Shown piece after piece: positions 59,763 through 64,000 of a DNA stretch of 64,000 nt (positions are counted from its first letter, which is position 1; each line of letters begins with the position of its first letter). The position numbers were made by a program, and so were the translations under genes. The notes under the pieces were generated by a model. That model was not told where the DNA came from. It made no database searches and saw only the letters and a program-made list of their open reading frames with translations. Origin of the DNA: Elmis aenea (lineage: Eukaryota > Arthropoda > Insecta > Coleoptera > Elmidae); NCBI GenBank assembly GCA_947652605.1, contig OX393576.1:55032966-55096965 (forward strand), written 5' to 3'.

Positions 59763-60348
59763 CGAGTATGTCCCATTTTATATTTTTATTATTAAAAATT
59801 ATTGACTATTTTTATTCATTTTAATTATATTATTTTCTTTGGTGTCACGGAACAAACTGTAGATTGAATTAATATTAAAATATTGAAATAAAAAAATCGT
59901 ATTGGAAAGGTTAAGTACATAATATGCAATTTAGTTTATCGTCAGTTGAGACATTATAGAAAATACGTTGTTGGTAATAAAAAGTCGTCTTTTCACTGTA
60001 AAAATCAGTAATGTGGTCCAAATAATATAACAGTGAAACAAAAATATAATTTGTTTAAAATCGTTTTATTTATGACGAATTTTGGACTTGTCGCTCGACT
60101 GTGCCCTTTTAAAAATTTAAACAAATAATATATGAAATACAAATATGTAAATTTTTCTTTTGGTTAATTATTATTTACTGTAGGTTTTTGAATTTGAAAT
60201 TTAATTACATTTTTGAAAACATTTCTTACTTTTTCTCAAAATTTTTACTTTTAAATTTCCCGGGATTCCCAAAACTTTTGGGAATATTAATTTTAAATTT
60301 CTCGTTTACCGGGAACAAAAAAAATATCCGGGAAATGTTACCCACTAG
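59763..60348. other. No gene recognised; CCCGGGA-type phrases
   Basis: AT-rich, with 'tttcccgggattcccaaaac' and 'taccgggaac...ccgggaaatg' at 60257-60340 that may be the edge of an unidentified repeat. Confidence 0.4.
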
Positions 60349-60602
60349 TAGCAATGATCACCATTAGCAACAATTTTATCTACAACGATATTAATTTAGT
60401 TGAATAACATTTTGTCAACAGAATATCCTCGTCCAATTTTTGTCTAAAATGTGGCGTTCCTACCTCTTTATACAAGTGTATTTGTATTTAAAAGTTTCTG
60501 TTTAGATACAAACTGAAGGACGTTGTTCTAATGACAAACATTCACTCAACTAAATCAATATCGTTGTAGAAGAACCTCGTTGCTAATGGTGATCGTTGCT
60601 AG
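60349..60602. mobile_element. Short inverted-repeat MITE (~254 bp)
   Basis: Left TAGCAATGATCACCATTAGC pairs with right GCTAATGGTGATCGTTGCTA. Pairing continues through CTACAACGATATT and TTTAGTTGA for ~70 bp. No clear target duplication. Confidence 0.75.
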
Positions 60603-61260
60603 AACAGCTACGTATGAGTAAAAAAAATAATTACAAAGAAAGCTACTGAAAAATACGAGAGTCTTAAAACATGTCTATCATTTCCTCAAGAGATTCTTAT
60701 AGGAAAAAGTGGATTTTAATTAGATTCACATATGCAGTATTAAATATTTGAAACAAGACTGTTATAAAACTAATGTTTCGTTTTTAACTACCCCTAACAA
60801 TGACTGTACAAGCATTTAAAAAGTAAAGCAATAAAACATCTCCGTAAATTTAACAAATTATTGTCGGTACATTAACTAAAAAATAAATAAATCACTTCCA
60901 TCCGCTTAGCCTCAAAGTACTTTAATTGAAAACGTTTTTTTACAAGATAATTTTTATTTTAAGGGGTAGTTGGACATTGAAAATTACTGGAAAACTTATA
61001 ATCGCAAGTTTTGCGTGACAAATGAAAGCAGGCCTATAAAACGGTTAGAAATTTTGTGATGTCTATAAAAATTTACTTGTAAAAATTTGTGATTTTTTTG
61101 TTTAAATTTAATTTTCTCAGTTATAATTGTGAGTTGTAAAGGCAGGACAAAGTACTTCAATATGTACGCTTACTTCATCCTGTTTCATATACTTTACACC
61201 ATTTTTTTTAAATTCAAAAGAAAGTATGCACAATACATGTAAAGAAACAAGCCATACAGT
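60603..61260. other. No gene recognised
   Basis: AT-rich; nothing supportable. It abuts the broken end of the LINE that starts at 61261. Confidence 0.5.
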
Positions 61261-61812
61261 TTAATATAGTTGTATAACTCGAGTCGACAGTATTTTGTAT
61301 GCAACATTTAAGAGAGTTATACCTCTATAATTCCTGAACTCCTTTTGGTCACCTTTTTTGTGTATTGTAACGATTTGTCCCATTTCCCATTCTTCAGGCA
61401 TTTTCTCCTCTCTCCATATTTTTCTTATTAGCTGGTATAGTCTTTCGTGAAGCTCATTTTCTCGGTGCTTTATTAATTTTTTGTTTATTTCATCTTTACC
61501 TGGTGCTTTCCCATTACTACTAATTTTAATATTATCCATTACTTCATTTTTTGTTGGTATCTCTGTTGCGTTCTGTCCCCTGTCTCCTTTTAACTCTTCC
61601 TTTATTTTATCATTATCGAAGAATGTTTCAGTTAGCAGTTCCTGAAAATATTTCTTCCAAATTAGTTTATAATGGGGTTCTTCTTCTATCACTGCTCCAT
61701 TTTTATTTTTTATGCCTTTAATTTTGCCTTTATATATTTTATTTTGCTTATTTATTTTCCTATAGAAGGCTTTTGTGTTTTGTTTGGTTTTTCGTTCTCC
61801 ATTTTTCTTATA

Positions 61813-63291
61813 CAGGGTGCCCATTTTTGTAACCTGTTGTATGGGTAACTCCGTTAATATTAGAGATACAGAAACGTTTAAATTAGCAAATATTTTGAAA
61901 AAACTGAAAAAGGTCGATTTTTTCAAACTTGCATAATTCCGTAACCATATGAGTTAGAACGAAAATAAAAATTGGCTTTTATAGATGTTTTTACGTAGAT
62001 TGTAAATATGTTAACGGAATTTTCATAGCACTCTCGATTTCCGAGTTATAGCACAAACTTGCATTTTTTTAAATGGAAGTCATAGTTGGCTATGGTCTTA
62101 TTAAAAAGGTTATTTTTTTCTCGTTTCAATGATATAAGGGTTGTTATGCTTTACTTTTGTAGTTTTTCTTTAAATAAGCAAAAATCATTTTACATGTTCA
62201 CTGCCTACTATAGATGGGAGTTATCCTGTGTTGATGTTCTTTTTTTTTCGATGTGACATTTAAGAGTTGTCTCTTATCGTTAGTGTAGCAGTTATTAGCC
62301 AGTTACAAATTTTAGAAACAAAACCTCAGAGTTTGTCAAATAAAATTTATTGTTTGTTATACGTATAAATCACTCTCTCGTGTTGAACAAAATTTTTGAT
62401 TGACTTTATTGTAAATTTCAAAAACAATGTTTTCTAATGAAAAAAGAAACGACATGCTTTTTTTATTACTAGGCTTGTAATAGAAATAGTAGAAATTCAA
62501 GTGAAATGTATTTGCAAAGATTTATGGAAAGGAGGCAACCAAGAAAGAAATTATTTTCGTTATTAGAAACCAATTTAAAAAAATACGGGTCATTTACAAA
62601 ATCCAAAGGTTTGAAAATTAAATTTAAGCAAGAAGATGAAGAGAGTCCTAGAATACATAAATTATAAACCAACATCATCTACCCTACCCGGGAGTTGTCC
62701 CTTGAATGTGGTGTCAACTGAAAAGGCCGAACTGGCTAATAATTGCTACACTAACGATAAGAGGCAACTCTTAAATGTCACATCGAAAAAAAAAGAACAT
62801 CAACACAGGATAACTCCCATCTATTAGTAGGCAGTGAACATGTAAAATGATTTTTGCTTATTTAAAGAAAAACTACAAAAGTAAAGCATAACAACCCTTA
62901 TATCATTGAAACGAGAAAAAAATAACCTTTTTAATAAGACCATAGCCAACTATGACTTCCATTTAAAAAAATGCAAGTTTGTGCTATAACTCGGAAATCG
63001 AGAGTGCTATGAAAATTCCGTTAACATATTTAAAATCTACGTAAAAACATCTATAAAAGCCAATTTTTATTTTCGTTTTAACTCATATGGTTACGGAATT
63101 ATGCAAGTTTGAAAAAATCGACCTTTTTCAGTTTTTTCAAAATATTTCAAAAAGTTGATGACGTAGGTCAAATTTGAAAATGGCATCAGATTTCCCTTTA
63201 AATTCTGCACAAATTTGCTAATTTAAACGTTTCTGTATCTCTAATATTAACGGAGTTACCCATACAACAGGTTAGAAAAATGGGCACCCTG
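61813..63291. mobile_element. CAGGGTG-type palindrome (1479 bp) inserted in the LINE
   Basis: TA (61811-61812) + CAGGGTGCCCATTTTTGTAAC and right end ...ATGGGCACCCTG + TA (63292-63293). Arms of ~450 bp pair almost perfectly except for a ~65-bp extra piece in the right arm (~63150-63210). CATAGTTGGCTATG at 62081-62094 and inverted at 62941-62954. The loop holds a DUF4817 transposase remnant. Confidence 0.95.
62427..62668 (+). pseudogene. DUF4817-type transposase N-terminus, remnant
   Basis: ATG at 62427 gives MFSNEKRNDMLFLLLGL, then stops. One frame over, from ~62475, it continues NRNSRNSSEMYLQRFMERRQ, KLFSLLETNLKKYGSFTKSK. This matches the DUF4817 start of IS630-like transposases (M...E...M......N...A...Y..RFP.RR.P....F..L...L...GSF). 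It lies in the loop of the 61813-63291 palindrome, so it may be what remains of the parent element's own transposase. The catalytic domain is absent. Confidence 0.65.
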
Positions 63292-64000
63292 TATTGTCAT
63301 CCATTCATAGTCTGTTAGCCCCTCTTATTACTTTATTGCACTCTCTCCTCACTTTTTAAATTCTTCCCTATCTTCCAATTTGTTTGTGTATATCTATTTT
63401 ATTCTAGCATTCCTTTTTGTTTTCACCATTTGTTGACATTTTTCACTATACCATTCTTTTTTTATTCCTTTTTTTGCTTTCTCAATTCGTTTTTCCGCTG
63501 AATTCAGTAAACATTTCTTAATATTATACCATTGTGCCTCCAAGTTCTCGGTTTCTTCACATTCCAATAATAATTCTTCCACTTGCTTTTCATATTCTTT
63601 TCTTGTGTTTTCATTTTTAGATTTTTTAATGTCCCATTTAGTCCTTTTACCGTTTGGCTTTTTGATTTCTTGTTTGATCGTGGCCACTACCATGTAATGA
63701 TCGGAGTCGACATTGCCCCTCTGTATGTTCGTACATCTTTTAGCGACGTCTGCTTTCTTTTATTAATCTATTTGCATACTATATTTGTGGTCAGGCGATG
63801 TCCATATTATCTTGTGTATTCTTGGGTGTGTGAATTTGGTGCTACTTATGATCATATTCAGTCTTGCTGCCAGACTACATAGTCGCTGTCCGTTATTTTT
63901 TGTTTTTTCATGGATTGTTTGCTCTCCTACCACCTGTGTTAAGTAATCCTCTTTTCCTATTTGGGCATTGAAGTAGCCTATTATTAATGGTGTGTCTTCT

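Larger units (their letters stand above)
61261..64000 (-). pseudogene. LINE endonuclease-RT gene, 5' part, split by a foldback; runs off the window
   Basis: Minus-strand order: endonuclease end (63770-64000: GYFNAQIGKEDYLTQVVGEQ, NNGQRLCSLAARLNM, HKIIWTSPDHKYS, then after stops GNVDSDHYMVVATIKQ, so the catalytic SDH is kept), a Lys-rich linker (63394-63690), the foldback, then 61261-61812: KYFQELL, NGKAPGKDEI, IWREEKMPEEWEMGQIVTIH and KGDQKEFRNYRGITLLNVAY-KIL, the start of the RT domain. It resembles the 'craniofacial development protein 2' type of LINE ORF. The frame breaks off near 61280, just before the RT motif with which the 43804 fragment begins. Confidence 0.92.

Noticed and set aside
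43804..64000. Twin priming as the source of the oppositely oriented LINE pieces
   Set aside because: Twin priming gives adjacent pieces with the inverted 5' part upstream of the 3' part; here the 3' part lies on the far side, 16 kb away.

Overview
The window looks like intergenic or intronic DNA from a large, repeat-rich arthropod genome, most likely an insect. It is strongly AT-rich by eye. There are no operons, no bacterial-style coding density and no recognisable host protein. The repeat families are those of insect genomes: mariner, IS630/DUF4817, hAT, piggyBac, Jockey and other LINEs, a CsRn1/Gypsy-type LTR and a Penelope-like remnant. A beetle is plausible, but nothing here proves it. 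Every protein-coding trace I recognise is a decayed or truncated transposon gene.

Layout. 0-10 kb: a hAT MITE with a perfect 8-bp target duplication, a broken mariner transposase, a 625-bp ACAGGGTG-type inverted-repeat element, an LTR-like block carrying four look-alike RNA hairpins, and a 717-bp foldback. 10-24 kb: a foldback, a mariner MITE, a second mariner transposase fragment, a LINE RNase-H tail, a LINE 3' end, a CpG-containing island that could be a host promoter, and a composite foldback. 24-35 kb: a piggyBac-type MITE with TTAA ends, a 1.4-kb minisatellite with a ~238-bp higher-order repeat, an element still carrying a shortened DUF4817 transposase ORF, a Transib-like element with RSS-like ends, and GC-rich hairpin elements. 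37-46 kb: two abutting foldbacks, a Penelope GIY-YIG remnant, two hAT elements with perfect 8-bp duplications (one coding for a hAT transposase C-terminus), a 1.2-kb palindromic element, a LINE reverse transcriptase fragment, and a TTAA element with a hAT MITE nested in it. 47-57 kb: a Jockey-type LINE tail, a triple nest (MITE containing hAT containing an FB-like element with 147-bp tandem repeats), and another LINE. 58-64 kb: the second copy of the 1.2-kb palindrome and a LINE endonuclease-RT gene split by a foldback that carries a DUF4817 transposase remnant.

The main theme is a set of palindromic elements with related tips (TA + CAGGGTG...CACCCTG + TA). At least nine complete or near-complete copies and several half copies are present. 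They belong to different sequence families, but several share a subterminal near-palindrome, CATAGTTGRCTATG. Two of them hold DUF4817/IS630-like transposase sequence, which suggests the source of mobility. Other strong points are the hairpin array in the LTR-like block, the RSS-like ends of the Transib candidate, the FB-like element with a 9-bp duplication, and two LINE fragments whose broken ends match, as if a ~17-kb inversion had cut one LINE.

All boundaries and similarities were read by eye; no alignment or database search was run.
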